In this document: positions 23,201 through 35,299 of the stretch, in pieces
How the letters are laid out: every line of letters starts with the position of its first letter
Position numbering within the stretch: the first letter of the stretch is position 1
Assembly (NCBI GenBank): GCA_935421135.1
Contig: OW285191.1
Location: 9,847,700 to 9,911,699, forward strand
Direction of reading: 5' to 3'
Length of the DNA: 64,000 bases
DNA from: Bugulina stolonifera
Lineage: Eukaryota > Bryozoa > Gymnolaemata > Cheilostomatida > Bugulidae
Made by a program: the position numbers and the translations under genes
Notes under the pieces: model-generated
What the model saw: only the letters and a program-made list of their open reading frames with translations
The model's database searches: none
Told to the model about the DNA's origin: nothing

Positions 23201-24400
23201 TCAATCGAGAAGACTCTATTAATATCTAAATTGAATTAGACCAGAAATGTTTATCAACTATTTGGGTCATCATCCCGGACATGATATATGGAGAGAGCTA
23301 ATGACAAACAGGTTTAACAAACATATTTTTAACCAAATGCAGGCTAAAAATTCTATGTACATTTTCCATGTAGAATAGCCGTGCAGCCAGTGGTGCGAGT
23401 TATAAATGTAAAAAAGGCAGCAGGTATGTAAACATTGTGATTCAAGTTGCACACTTAGTTTCATACTGTACATAGACCTACTGTATGTTATTAGTCTAGT
23501 CTTGCATATAAATCATTACACAGTTATTTTCGCGTGTAACAAATGTTTAAACTGGAATCTAGACTAAACTCCGACTACTTTCAACTTCCTCTCTTGACAC
23601 TTTTAAAAGCTGGTTCATCAGTAATTAATATGAACTTTCAACTAAAAAATCAAAGTTGGAAGATTTTCCCTCAAAAACATTCCAGTCGTATGAGATTGCT
23701 GTAGTTCGTAATATTATGCAGGTCTACATGTGCTAGAAGAGAGATAACATTTTATCACACCTGTAAAATTTTTAAAATCTGAGTAATTGAATCACGCATA
23801 CATGTACATAAAACATGTAGGCCCCTTTTGTCTAGCACACCAACGACTGTAGCTTCACAAGTGTCAGTGAAGATGCAGCATTAGATTAGTGCAAATGAGG
23901 TCAGCATAGGGCCACCTACCTGGTTTCTTGGCCAACAATGGGGCCAACAATGGCTGTTAATCAGACACCTGTTTACCTGTCATCTACAACACCTACATGA
24001 CACATGTACTTATACGGGTATATCGTAAAAATGTTATGTTACATAGCAGTCCTGGGTTTGATAATAGCATTTACTAATCCAATATAACTTTTCAAAATTA
24101 AATGCTGGTAATTCTAAAACTGAGTCAATAACCTAACTTTTAAAATCTCTGGACTATTAATGGTGTGACCAAAGCAGTGAGCTCGATTATACTGGAGTGG
24201 TAATATAGAACCTCTGTAAATCTGACTTTTTCTAAAAATTATTATAGCTATGAATTTGGGATGGTACAAATTTTCCTCCCTCCTAGGTATCTAGTAGAGC
24301 TTACAGTCTGTGTACTAAATTTACAATTTATATCATTTGTATTGACGTAGATTGTTCCTAAGTCAATCTGTTTATCTGATGTTAAACAACACAGTGAACA
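17276..24400. other. Gene-poor intergenic region
   Basis: No coding region with splice structure, RNA gene or transposon with clear ends was recognised over 7 kb. Short open frames here have no family features and look random. The only clear structure is the 11-bp minisatellite at 22816-22947. Small palindromes (for example GTTTGTATACATACAAAC near 22087) occur without context. Confidence 0.5.
22816..22947 (+). repeat. 11-bp minisatellite, 12 units
   Basis: TAGGGTATCTG repeated 12 times without gaps, with variants TAGGGTACCTG, TATGGTATCTG and CAGGGTATCTG. The TATC and TACC variants alternate in pairs, which suggests expansion by a higher-order unit. Confidence 0.9.
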
Positions 24401-24643
24401 AAAATCTTCCTAGTCTTTCATCTGGAACCCAGGCTTAGATATTAATAATGTCAATACAATTGCCTACATGATAGATTGCATCATCAATTTCTATGTAGTA
24501 ACAATGATATGGTATGTACAGCAGATAATGACGCCTCATTACAAGCTATCTAGTAGTGTAGGCTGTGAATAATGTATAATGTTGTGCATGTGTGCATTGT
24601 TGGCTTAGCATTGTATTACATCACTGGTGTATGACATAGCTGG

Positions 24644-24769
24644 TATATAAGTGCTGCCCCATACATACTGTCTTCATTACACACTCACTACCTTATACTG
24701 TACTTTATATTTCTACTCTGTGAAGGAAAGATTATAGAGATAGACAGTCTTCCAGGATCTATCAAAGTT
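24644..24769 (+). promoter_or_regulatory. Promoter and non-coding first exon, peptide gene copy 1
   Basis: TATATAAG at 24644-24651 is followed by GTGCTGCCCCATACATACTG and a leader ending at the donor AAAGTT|GTAAGT (24769/24770). The same block recurs before the other two copies, so the promoter was duplicated with the gene. Confidence 0.7.
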
Positions 24770-25636
24770 GTAAGTACATAATATATATAATATATTAATA
24801 TATATTATGATAATCAGTTTATTTTATGTCTTTAACAATTCGCTAAATGTTGAGTCAAAGGAATATTTAGAATTAGATTAAAACAGTTTGAATTCATCCA
24901 AGTTATTCATTACAAGCAAGAAAATGAAACCAGGAATTTTCCAGTCAAAAAAGTTTCTGAACAACCAAGGATTTGAATCGCATAAAAATTCCAATTTTAA
25001 CCCATTGCTACTTTTATGACTGTAGCATATTTATGGCCAGAACCAATATAGACACAATGAATATAATTGTACCATGTGCTATATACATTGTTTGTATGAA
25101 TGTAGTTTACTAGACTGGAAACTATTGCAGTAGTGCAGAAGATATGTTGTCCTTCTAAAATTTTAAAATACGTCAAAGACTGACATTGCTCTCTGAACAA
25201 AAATGTTCTGCTACCTTCAGTATTTTCCAGAGAGGAATTTACTCATGTACAGAGTTTATTGTACTGAATTCATTGCATGATAAAATAATTTGATAGCTAT
25301 GCGCCATTGAAAAGCTCATATGTGTAGCATTGTATATGTATATGCACTCTAATAGTAGTCATATTTCAAGCAAGACTGTCCTGCCAAATTTACAGAATAT
25401 TTCGAAATACTTTGTTGAAGTTAAACCTTGTCTCAAAGACATTCTACTTGCCATTTTGCCTTTTCTTTTGTACAATCTATTGCTAGCCGCAGCTATAATT
25501 CCACTGTGCTTCTTACTTAGGCTAATATATACATATAGCATACCAAGTACCTCTAGTGTCATGGTTGATAATTAGTATCAATTCAAATGTTGTTAATTTT
25601 TTTAGGCAGCTGATATTAGACAGCATAATTCTCAAG

Positions 25637-25924
25637 ATGGTAACAAGAACCATGGCTACAGTAACCATAGCAACGTATATACTACTCCTGGTATTACCAC
25701 ATACGATAAATTCTGCACATATACCCAGATTGGTGCTCAACATAGAAACTAACTACTGTAATGGAGAAGGTAGTAGAGTAATAGGAGATGCAACCATAGA
25801 CTGCTATCAATGTGGAAAAATATTTGACAGCTTATACGTTCTAGAGGAATGCTGTTCTAACAGAAGATTTATGGCTAATTATTGTAGACGATACATATAT
25901 GGAACAACAGCTAGCACATTCTAG
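25637..25924 (+). CDS. Secreted cysteine-rich peptide, copy 1 (CHH/ITP-like spacing)
   Basis: 95 residues in one coding exon after an acceptor at 25604-25605; a non-coding first exon lies at 24.7 kb. The ATG used by copies 2 and 3 is ATA here (CATAATTCTCAAGATGG), so translation should start at the next ATG, 25637. A signal peptide of about 25 residues (core TYILLLVLP) precedes a mature part with the pattern C-x14-C-x2-C-x12-CC-x9-C. The CxxC pair, the 12-residue gap with Tyr-Val at positions 8-9, and the final cysteine follow the six-cysteine plan of crustacean hyperglycaemic hormone/ion transport peptide, except that cysteines 4 and 5 are adjacent instead of three apart. No dibasic cleavage site with amidation signal is obvious. 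AATAAA at 26139. The role is inferred: secreted signal or defence peptide. Confidence 0.75.
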   Translation: MVTRTMATVTIATYILLLVLPHTINSAHIPRLVLNIETNYCNGEGSRVIGDATIDCYQCGKIFDSLYVLEECCSNRRFMANYCRRYIYGTTASTF

Positions 25925-27340
25925 AAATATCTACTCTCAGTTTTTGCTTGTTGTATTATGTAAAACAAGTATTTCTCCATAATATTTATATTTTATTTAT
26001 TTATTGTTGCTCATTAGCTTAGTAGAATTATGTTGTTGGTTTTTATATGTAATGCTATTATGATGATTGTATGCTGTATAATGTTGTTGATTTATTCATG
26101 GAGACTTGCCCTTCAGTACTGATACATTCCCTTTACATAATAAACATTAAAATAATAATTCTGTTGAAAATACCCATAGTACCATCTCTGCTGTGGTTAA
26201 GCCACTTGCTATCAATTACTGCCAACAATGGTTGCGCCAACAAAATAATACACATAGGAGCTCTTTGTGGTGAAAATGTGACAACTGCAATGCTGAGGTT
26301 AACACAAGGTTTCTTGACACAACTAAGTTTTCAATGGAAAGGAAAAGAAAATTGGTTTCTATTGCTTTATATTCCTGGCCTCCACATGCACAAGATTTAG
26401 AATACTAAAGTCTGATAATAGGGACCAGTGCCCCTCTGAAGAAGGATTCAGGCAATAAGAGGTCTGAAACCAAAGGGTATCATAGTGAGGCAGCAATAAG
26501 ATTTCCAAGTTGTACCTCATTCAAAATCACATCTAGAAGCATCTCTATAAGGAATCGACTATCTATTACCATAAAAGATTAGTAGCTGAAGCATGTACAT
26601 TGTAGTAGGGGGAGTGAATTAGTTACAGAAACAACTGGTTGTGCAGAATTTCAATTATGGAAAAGAAATTGTGGGAAACCTTCAATGATATGAAACAAAA
26701 TTTATTTGAATTTAAAGCAAATCAAGCTGTGTTTTTATACAACAAGTAGTGTTGGAAATTTCAGCGACAGAGAAATAATTTTTTATAGGAGACCATTTTA
26801 ATCAATGTACATGTATAAACACGCAGCCACAGCAAAGACAAATAAAATACGGCTAAAAATATAACAAGATGCAGTATAAAAGAGACAGCATATCGCAGAG
26901 TCAAATAGATTATATTAGAACTCCATACACATGCAAATAAAATGTAGTAATAAGACCAGAGTAGAGGAGATGCATTAGATTGTATGTTGTTTTATCAATA
27001 TGGACATACACACAGCAAGTACTGATATAATTATTACATATAACTAGATAAGGATAGATGTACACTTGTAGAAATATGTACACAGTATGTCAACGTAAAA
27101 TCTCAAACACCTACCTGTATATAATATTACCTTATAGAATGAATTCTCCCGAGCTGTAGTCGACCATAGGCAACAATAACAAATAGAATTTACTGTACAG
27201 TGTTATAACTATATACAACGTACAGTGTTATAATTATATACAATGTAGTTTCGTAACTGTATATTGTATAACAAGTACATGTTCAATAGTTGGAATTTCA
27301 CTGACACCCCATGGTTTGAAACATACTGCAGAGAATATAT
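25925..27340. other. 3' flank of peptide copy 1
   Basis: The first 250 bases are 3' UTR shared with the other copies. The rest is AT-rich and holds no recognised gene. Short segments near 26990-27020 resemble the region after copy 2, as expected from segmental duplication. Confidence 0.5.
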
Positions 27341-27444
27341 TATTGTTGATCTCTTCAGTAGCTTTATCTGCAATGTAATTTCTTTTCTCTCTCTACTGAT
27401 GGCATAGAGAGATAGAGTTTCAAGTTCTTTGGTGCTTCTAGCTT
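27341..27444 (-). pseudogene. Relic of the last exon of an NWD-like gene
   Basis: On the minus strand this segment aligns along its length with the terminal coding exon of the large gene at 36162-36287. It keeps the acceptor (TTTTCTCTAG) and the peptides PKNLKLY and EREKKL, but reaches a TAA early and contains small insertions. No other exon of that gene is seen upstream of it. It sits about 1.4 kb after a peptide gene, just as the real exon sits 1.1 kb after peptide copy 3. Confidence 0.75.
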
Positions 27445-27907
27445 CTAGAGAAAATTGCTTATAGTGATATACATTATGTAAATGGTTAAATAATATTTTA
27501 ACTAATTTTAAAAACGTCTAAGAAGTATCCAACATCATTGTTGCATCATAGCCACTAACAACTGTACATTAGCAGAAATTTGCTTTGATATGTTTATGTA
27601 TATTCAGTGGCATAATTGGGATTGTCTACACAATGAAGTGCAAAGCGATTATTAAACAAGGGAAAACAACCCCAAACTATATTATTACAGGTGAGGAAAG
27701 GTCATGCAGTCATACAGACTACCTTCACAGTACATATTTAACTTGTATAAGGAGATATACAACACTACAATAAATGATATAATAATATATTATGTAAAAG
27801 TTATCTATGACTGTTTATAATTAAAAGAGTGCACTACTGTCACCGAGGTGAACGCCCTGGAGGTTGTCCATCGCACAGCTCATCACAATATTACTCTTGA
27901 TTGACAG

Positions 27908-28085
27908 GGATCAGCCGTGGCCTAGTGGTAAGAACTCTGGACTTCCATGTGGGAGTCCCAGGTTCAATTCCCATAAGGGTCATTGGTGGTGTTAAGAAGA
28001 GCATCCAGCCACAATTGCTCCTGCGCCTCATATAAACCTTTGCCATTGGTGAGGTGCCTTATCCACCCTTTATTAGAAAAAGTGC
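27908..28085 (+). mobile_element. tRNA-derived SINE-like repeat
   Basis: A tRNA-like head has an A-box (GTGGCCTAGTGGT near 27917) and a B-box (GGTTCAATTCC at 27961), spaced as in a tRNA. A non-tRNA body runs to about 28085. The head cannot be trusted as a functional tRNA gene because the acceptor stem does not close well. Confidence 0.6.
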
Positions 28086-28423
28086 AAATTTCTTTAGACC
28101 CTTGCTTTCTTACCTGGGATCAATAGTGGGAAGTAAAAATTGGTAAGTTTTTTGCATAGTCTGCCAGCGATATCTGACTAATACAATAATAATTTTGGTA
28201 ATGTATAATAATAATTTGTTGCTGAAATTAGATAATGCAGTTAAACTGTTACTCTAAGCAGATTGATATACTTAACTAAGCGTATTTCATCACAGCAAAT
28301 ACAATTTATTTCAAAAACTTTTAGCTATAGATTTGCTCGAATGAGAGTTTTACTCCCTCCAAGGCATTGCAAGTATTTTAATTGCTATACATTACAATTA
28401 GCATAGAACTTTTGGCAATATTA

Positions 28424-29440
28424 CAGTCATTAACAAAAGTTTGAGACCACCCAATAATACAATGCACCACATTAGCTTTACAGTAATAAATGCTGTTTTA
28501 TTTAAATTTTTTGCTGAATAAGATAAATACATATTGGAAACCATATACTAATGCAGTTTTCAAGTTCACAAAACGTATGACACAATATTTTTGAAAGTTT
28601 TTTCAGTATTTTGTGTGTCTACCAGCATTGCTTATTACAGCGTCGGGCCCCCCTCGGCATACACTCTATCAGCTTTCTGCAATAGTCTATGTTGATTTCA
28701 GTGCACCAGACAGTCTTCATCACTTGTGCAAATTCTACAACACTTGATGGCTGCTTTTCTGCCTCTTTGTTCTCCAGCACTGTCCATAAATTTTCTATCG
28801 GTTTGCCGTTTAGCAAACTCTAATCTTCTTTTTTTTCGTAGCATTTGTGAGACGAGGTTTGGCTGTTAGCTTACATGATTTCAAGCGAAATTATTTGGTA
28901 AGGAATTTTAAAATGGTCATTGTTGTGATGTTTACACCATTGTGATTTGATTTCAGTGAGTGAAGTTGATGGTGAATGCACCAAAACCCTTCGCATTATG
29001 CAGTCTTCCCTTGATGTAGTGGTTCATGGGCGTCCAGAGCGTAGTCGGTCTTCAAATTTTGGATTCTGCCTCCATCGATTGAGTGCTCTGTTAACTGCTG
29101 TCTTGCTGAAGTGAAATTTTCTTGCTAATTGCCTCTCTGAATGCCCAACACCGCAAAGAGCTACTATCTGTGCTCTTATACATGGCGAGAGTAAACTTTT
29201 TTCACGTATTTTGAAGCAGAAATTGTAACAGATCGAACTGCAACAATGCTACGATGTAAGCATGTTGCAAGTCACAACTCATGACACAATGTCTTCTCAG
29301 GCCTATTTTACCCAGAACAAACCAGTGCATCACAATAAAACTAGGAAATAAGCTCCCAAACAGCATAAAAGAGGTGATTTACACATACATTGTATTCGTC
29401 AGTTAAAACAAAGGTGGTCTCAAACTTTTGTTAGTGACTG
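28424..29440 (-). mobile_element. Tc1-like transposon, internally deleted
   Basis: Inverted ends CAGTCATTAACAAAAGTTTG and its near-perfect reverse complement (CAAACTTTTGTTAGTGACTG) are flanked by TA at 28422-28423 and 29441-29442. The length is 1,017 bp, short of the usual 1.3-1.7 kb. Remains of a transposase are read on the minus strand. Confidence 0.85.
28619..29215 (-). pseudogene. Tc1-family transposase remnant
   Basis: The N-terminal helix-turn-helix region is visible in fragments (RQLARKFHFSKTAVNRALNR, RLRSGRP). The C-terminal block is also present (GKPIENLWTVLENK, then EYCRKL-like and MPRRxxx-like motifs). The stretch that should carry the DDE catalytic triad is missing, because 'RRLEFAK' is followed almost at once by the C-terminal block. 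In-frame stops are also present. The element cannot move without help. Confidence 0.8.
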
Positions 29441-29739
29441 TAGTATTAATGCAAGTTGTACCTACACGTAGGCCATATTACTTTATCTGTTGTCAAACAA
29501 TACAGCTAAAAATCTGGCATATTTTTTCCTCTGGAGCTCAACCTTGGACAATAATGAATGAATAACAATGTCAATACAACCAACCTGCATGTTAGATTGT
29601 ATCATCAATATCTATATGATGATACAATCGATTGTATCATCAGTATCTATGGTAATAGTGATGTAGTATAGTACAGACAATACTATGCCTCGTAATAAGC
29701 TACTCGTCATACCATTCTGTGTGTCTTGTACACTGATGG

Positions 29740-29865
29740 TATATAAGTGCTGCCCCACACATGCTGTCTCTATTACACACTTGCTACCCTATACTGTACT
29801 TCATATTTCTACTCTGTGGAGGAAAGATTATAGAGTAAGACAGTCTTTCAGGATCTATCAAAGTT
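29740..29865 (+). promoter_or_regulatory. Promoter and non-coding first exon, peptide gene copy 2
   Basis: TATATAAG at 29740-29747 plus GTGCTGCCCCACAC and a leader ending at a GTAAGT donor (29866). It matches the blocks at 24644 and 34429. Confidence 0.7.
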
Positions 29866-30764
29866 GTAAGTACATATTATTATGTTACTAGTCAGTTTAT
29901 TTTATGTCTTCAACATTTCCCAAGTCAAGTTAAAGGGCACTTTCGGCTACATTTAAGAATGGGACAAAATTAGTTTGAATTTACCAAAAGCGATTAACTA
30001 AATGAATATATTCATTGCAGCAAGAAAGTAGAACCAGAATTTTTCAGTTTAATATGTTTATGAGTAACCAAGGATTTGAATGGCATAAAAATCCTAGTTT
30101 TTATACATTGCTACGTGACTAAAACAAGTCTGTTAACCATATTTCATATAAACATGATGAATCAACCTTACTCATATGCTATATGAATCAAGATTCCAAA
30201 ATACAGAAGTTCAGTGGTTACAAGGTAGGGGAGATTCGTTTGAAAACTTTGGTCTACATGTATTGCTGGTTCCAATTTTCGATTAGAATGTCTCATTGGA
30301 TGGTTGAGGTATATTTAAAAGATGGAAATTTCTCGCAGAATGAAAATTGAATTACCTTCAACTTTTTTTTAAATTCTCAAGAGAATAAACTTACATGCCA
30401 GTGTGTTCATGTTCAGAGTCTATTATATTGAATGTAGTTATTTATTAAATATGCATTTATTTATAATATCTATTTATTAAATATGCATGGTTGAAGCACC
30501 CATTAGGTATAGCATTGTACATGTATTCTAATAATAGTCATATCTCAAGCAAAGTTTTTTCTAACAAATCTACAGAATAATTATAATAATGCTAATGTGA
30601 AAAATCAAAATAGTTATATGTACGGCTTAAAATCTGCGTTTCATAACACAACATGACGTAGTTCGATGTAATTTAGCATAACATAACATAACCGATGCAT
30701 GATTCATAATTAGTATCAATTTAAATAAAATTTATGTTATTTTAGGCAGCTGATATTAGATAGT

Positions 30765-31070
30765 ATGATTCTCAACATGGTCACAAGAACTATGGCTACA
30801 GTAACCATAGTAACATATATTCTACTTCTAGTAGTACCATGTGAGGTAAATTCTACAATTACTGAACGCAAATATGAACCAGACATAACAGACAACGTCT
30901 GTAATGGAGAAGGCAGTAGATTAGTAGGAGATGCAGTAGTAGACTGCTATCAGTGTGGAAGGATATTTAACAACTTATATGTTCTAGAGCAATGCTGTTC
31001 CTTTAATGCAACTGTAGGAGAATATTGTAGGGAATACATGTACGGACCAGCTTACACAACGTACACTTAG
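30765..31070 (+). CDS. Secreted cysteine-rich peptide, copy 2
   Basis: 101 residues. The acceptor lies at 30744-30745 and the ATG at 30765 (MILNMVTRTM); a second in-frame ATG corresponds to the start of copy 1. The hydrophobic signal core is TYILLLVVP. The mature part keeps C-x14-C-x2-C-x12-CC-x9-C, with conserved CNGEGSR, DCYQCG and LYVLE blocks. The spacer between signal peptide and first cysteine is more divergent (TERKYEPDITDN). AATAAA at 31277 and 31284. Being complete, it is likely expressed from its own TATA promoter. Confidence 0.8.
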   Translation: MILNMVTRTMATVTIVTYILLLVVPCEVNSTITERKYEPDITDNVCNGEGSRLVGDAVVDCYQCGRIFNNLYVLEQCCSFNATVGEYCREYMYGPAYTTYT

Positions 31071-31299
31071 CACAACCTAGAAACATCCACTCTTGGTTCA
31101 TGTTGGTTGCATGTGAAACACCTGTTTCTCCTTATTTGTATTTTATTTCTTGCTACCTATTAGGTTGGTTGAGTTATGTTGTTGGTTTATATTATAATGA
31201 TAGTTCTATGCTGTATAATGTTGCCGGTTTATTTTTGGAAACTTGTTCCTTCAGTACTGATGCATTCCTGCTACATAATAAACAATAAAGAACTTTGTT

Positions 31300-31844
31300 G
31301 GAAATCAACATAAAATCACATCTTCTAATTATAGTGGAGCCATTTAATTCATAAATTATTCTGGGCAATGACACGGGAATTAACGGTTACTAAACTACGT
31401 GATGACAAACGTCTATATGTTGAGGTTGGGGTTTGGAGTAAGAGCGGACAACTTACAAAATGAAGAGCCGACAACTCTTATTTTCTGAAGATTCATAAAG
31501 TATTCACTACATTGTAACATATATGAAGTTTCTTATCACGTATTTAGTGAATGTTAATGCCTCAATGACAGCAACCTTAAATACGCCGTAAGAACTTTGG
31601 TGCTCAAAAATTGTGACCACTGCACACAATTACCTACAATGCACCATTCTGTCAATAGAAGGAAAGAAAATTAATTGTTGTTACTTTATAACCATTGCCT
31701 CTACCTGTACAAAAATTAGAATATTCATTCTGCATGTAAACGTACTGAAACCAGTAACCAGTTTAATCATCTGATAATAGCAGCCATGTTTCACCAACAT
31801 AGGTATACACACTGCAAGTACTGAGATATTGCAATGTTTATGTA
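31300..31844. other. 3' flank of peptide copy 2
   Basis: Beyond the 3' UTR no gene is recognised. No counterpart of the NWD terminal exon was seen here, unlike after copies 1 and 3. Confidence 0.4.
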
Positions 31845-32366
31845 TGTTCAGGTACTTGCGGTACGAGCACGGGAGAGCTTCAAGAGTGGTCGATTGAACA
31901 TAACCTATTACATAACACTAAGTTATAACAACCTAGTTGACTGTGCACGTGCTTTGACCCATAGGTCAGAGTTGTCACTACTGACTTAGAGTTAACATGT
32001 GTTTATCGATGCTATTCTAAGACTTTAGGCTTTCAGTCCCTAAAGACTTCGACTGAGAGTATGCTAGTCTAAAAAGATAACTCAAAATAGATTTCTTGCA
32101 AAGTATCTGCGCCTTTATTGAGCTCCAAGTAACAACTGAATCAATACAGTGAATTGTTAACTTTTATACTATTTACTTCTGGTGGCTTGCGGTCAAAAGT
32201 ACGACCGTCACTCGATCTACGGTATTGTACAACAATCAGAAAAAAATAGACCGATCTTAGGTCGGTCATATTACAGGAATTGCACATAATATTGTAGATA
32301 CAACAAGTCAGGATAACCATATAGGGACCACTAGGCCCCGTATAACTATAATGTACTTACATAACA
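31845..32366 (-). mobile_element. LTR-like segment (possible solo LTR)
   Basis: Read on the minus strand it starts TGTTATGTAAG and ends CCTGAACA (TGTT...AACA). It contains AGTATAAAAG and, about 60 bp later, CTCAATAAAGG, an arrangement of TATA box and polyadenylation signal as in an LTR. No matching target duplication is seen, and no gag/pol is nearby. Confidence 0.4.
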
Positions 32367-34160
32367 TTTACATATAATTTATAGACAATTACACAACTGG
32401 TAAGGTACGGAACCAATCAGCATCATAAATAACCATGAATAAGAAAGAGAGAAAGAGAGACAGTCTGAGAGGTGAGGAGCATTCTCACCACATTATTACC
32501 CTTCATATGTGTGTGTAATTATCTGAACACTTACCTAATACTTTTAGATTTATTTTTAAACCTTTGGGCTGCTGCCAATATCGGCTGGTCACCGCCGAAA
32601 CTGAACCATCCAACTTCTGACCGTGTAGAAATAGAGTGAATTGCTCATTACTATTAGTCTTTAACTACATACTCGTATATGCCTTAGTACTAGCAAGGAG
32701 TAAGGTACTAGGTTGTTTTACAATACATCTTTTATCAACTATGATCACTGGAGTTGTACTGATTAGCTAAGAACTATCTAAGTGAATGCCACGCATGCAT
32801 GTGTGGCATGTGGCACCCTACTGTATGGTGGTAAAATAAATACCTGGTGCTGAAGGCTATAGCAGGTATATACTTGAATAACACACAAGTGCATACATTA
32901 TGTGGAGTCGCCTTCTCCTACTAGATGTGACAGTCAGAAGCATGTTACAATAATTTGCATGTTGGAACAGTCATCCAACTGGATCAAGTTCAGTTGCCCA
33001 GCTGCTACATCTGGCAAGGGTAGACAACTACTTGCCCTTGCTGTTTCCTTGTGCTTCTACCTATTGGTGCATGTGTAACTGACTACTGATCACCAGTGGC
33101 TTATTTCTCAAGACTCTGTGTGGAAGTCTACAGCAGTATAATGTTGTTTTATAAAATGATATATCATATAATAATTACATGTATCTAAGTATAAACTTAT
33201 CTTATGGCAATATAAGTTAGTGACTGTTGATTGTGGTGTGCTCCATACGGCACACCCAAAACATTGACCCTTTATTTATAATTATGTATATTCATATGGC
33301 AATATTTAGTATTATTATTATGGTGTGGTACAGACGGCACAGAACATCGACCTACATGTACACTACCCAGACAGAATAACTACCATTGGTCAAGATCAAG
33401 TATGGCGTGTGATGGGTTGGTATCAGAGAGAGAAAAAAGCAGAGATTATTTCTATCCAGGTATAACCAAATCTGCCGGAGAATAGTTGGACACTATAGTA
33501 CACACCCATATATCAAGTGGATATACATGTATTAAAATATACATATATATATAGGCGTTATCATAGCGCTATTAGGGCTAATGTATTAAATATTTTTATA
33601 ATTTACTGTAGAACTCCGACATATCTGGAGAGACTGAAATTGTAAGTTTTGTTATGCAGCCATTTAATTTTATGTAACGTACATGAATTATGATGCTTTG
33701 AAGTTTATCATGTATTACATGTGCCACGTATATCACAGTAATACAGTTTAATTAAGATTATTTATGTCAGTGGCTAGTATTAGTGGTGCAATAATTATGG
33801 ATGCCATGATAATGGAAGAAGAGATAACCCAAAATCCAAGTTGATATCTCTGCACTTCGCTGAGGAATGTGCTGATAACATAGGTTATTGGCACTAATCA
33901 CTTGATATACACAGTATTATGTTGTGGAACCTGTGGTTGGTGCTAATCCTGTGTCCTTGTATACCAAACTGTTACTCCAAATGGTTTGATATACACAAGT
34001 CAGCATACTTCGTCACAATAATACGACCTTTTACAAAAATTTACAGCTATAGATTTTTTAGGGCATGAATTTTCTACCCTCCAAGGCAATGCCAGTTTTT
34101 TACAACTTTGGTGTGCTGAACTTTTAACATTTTGAGTACACTGGATATTGATCAAGGTTG
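32367..34160. other. Intergenic sequence without recognised genes
   Basis: AT-rich, with two loosely similar segments (near 33234 and 33321) containing 'GTGGTGTG...CGGCACA'. Nothing else is supported. Confidence 0.4.
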
Positions 34161-34428
34161 TACATAAGCCAAGCTGCCTTATCTGTTGTCAAGCAATGCA
34201 GGTGAAAAAACGTTTGTCATGTTTTTTCATCTGGAACTCAGACTTGGGACAATAATGAATGGATAATAATTTTAATACAACCAACCTGCATGTTAAATTC
34301 TATCATCAATAACTATGTCGTAACAATATGCAGACAGCTATATCTCGTAACAAGCTACCCTGTCATGTCTTCCTGTGTATCTTGTTGGCTTAGCATTGTA
34401 TTACATCATTGGTGTATGACATAGAGGG

Positions 34429-34554
34429 TATATAAGTGCTGCCCCATACATACTGTCTTCATTACACAGTGGCTACCCTATACTGTACTTTATATTACTA
34501 CTCTGTGGAGGAAAGGTTATAGAGATAGACAGTCTTCCAGGATCTATCAAAGTT
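34429..34554 (+). promoter_or_regulatory. Promoter and non-coding first exon, peptide gene copy 3
   Basis: TATATAAG at 34429-34436 and a leader ending at a GTAAGT donor (34555). This copy has the shortest intron of the three, about 180 bp. Confidence 0.7.
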
Positions 34555-34753
34555 GTAAGTACAGATTACTTTTTGTCTTTAAAATTCAAAATTTCAGTTA
34601 GTAAGACATGATGTAGCAGAACATAACGTAACATAACAAAACGTAATATAAAATAACGTAACATATGCAGGATATGTACCACTAGTTATGGTTCATAAGT
34701 AGTATCAATTAAAATGTTATTTATGTTGTTTCAGGCAGCTGATATTAGACAGT

Positions 34754-35047
34754 ATGATTCTCAACATGGTAACAAGAACCATGGCTATAGTAACCATAGC
34801 AACGTATGTGCTACTCCTGGTATTACCATATCAGGTAAACTATACAAGTGCACGCAGATTGGTGCTCAACATACCGGATAATATCTGTAATGGAGAAGGT
34901 AGTAGAGTATTGGGAGATACAGTTGTAGACTGCTATCAATGTGGAAAGATATTTGATAGCTTATACGTCCTCAAGGAATGCTGTTCCTGTAGCGAACGTG
35001 TAGCTAATTATTGTATACAATACATGTATGGAACATCCTACAAGTAA
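34754..35047 (+). CDS. Secreted cysteine-rich peptide, copy 3
   Basis: 97 residues. The acceptor lies at 34733-34734 and the ATG at 34754. The signal core is TYVLLLVLP. The mature region keeps the shared pattern but has an extra cysteine (CCSCSERVANYC), giving seven, so one may be unpaired or allow a dimer. It lacks the few C-terminal residues after YMYG found in the other copies. AATAAA at 35257. Next downstream, 1.1 kb away and convergent, is the large NWD-like gene. Confidence 0.8.
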   Translation: MILNMVTRTMAIVTIATYVLLLVLPYQVNYTSARRLVLNIPDNICNGEGSRVLGDTVVDCYQCGKIFDSLYVLKECCSCSERVANYCIQYMYGTSYK

Positions 35048-35299
35048 AATCACTTTCTTCTCTCAGTTCTCGTTTGTTTTATGCACTGCATGTATTTTCT
35101 TATTATATTGTATTTTATTTATTGTTGCTCATTAGCTTCGTCAATTTATGTTGTTGCTTTATATAATATTATGATAATTTTATGCTGTAAAACGTTGCTA
35201 AATTATCTTTGGAAACTTGTCCATCAGTACTGTTACATTCCCATTACATAATTAACAATAAAGAACTTTGTTAGAAATCCTTTTAATATTACATCTTCT

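Noticed and set aside
25556..25636. Upstream extension of peptide copy 1
   Set aside because: It would include intron and acceptor sequence; the coding exon begins after the acceptor at 25604-25605 and the first ATG after it is 25637.
27908..27980. tRNA gene
   Set aside because: A- and B-boxes are present but the stems do not close convincingly and a SINE body follows.
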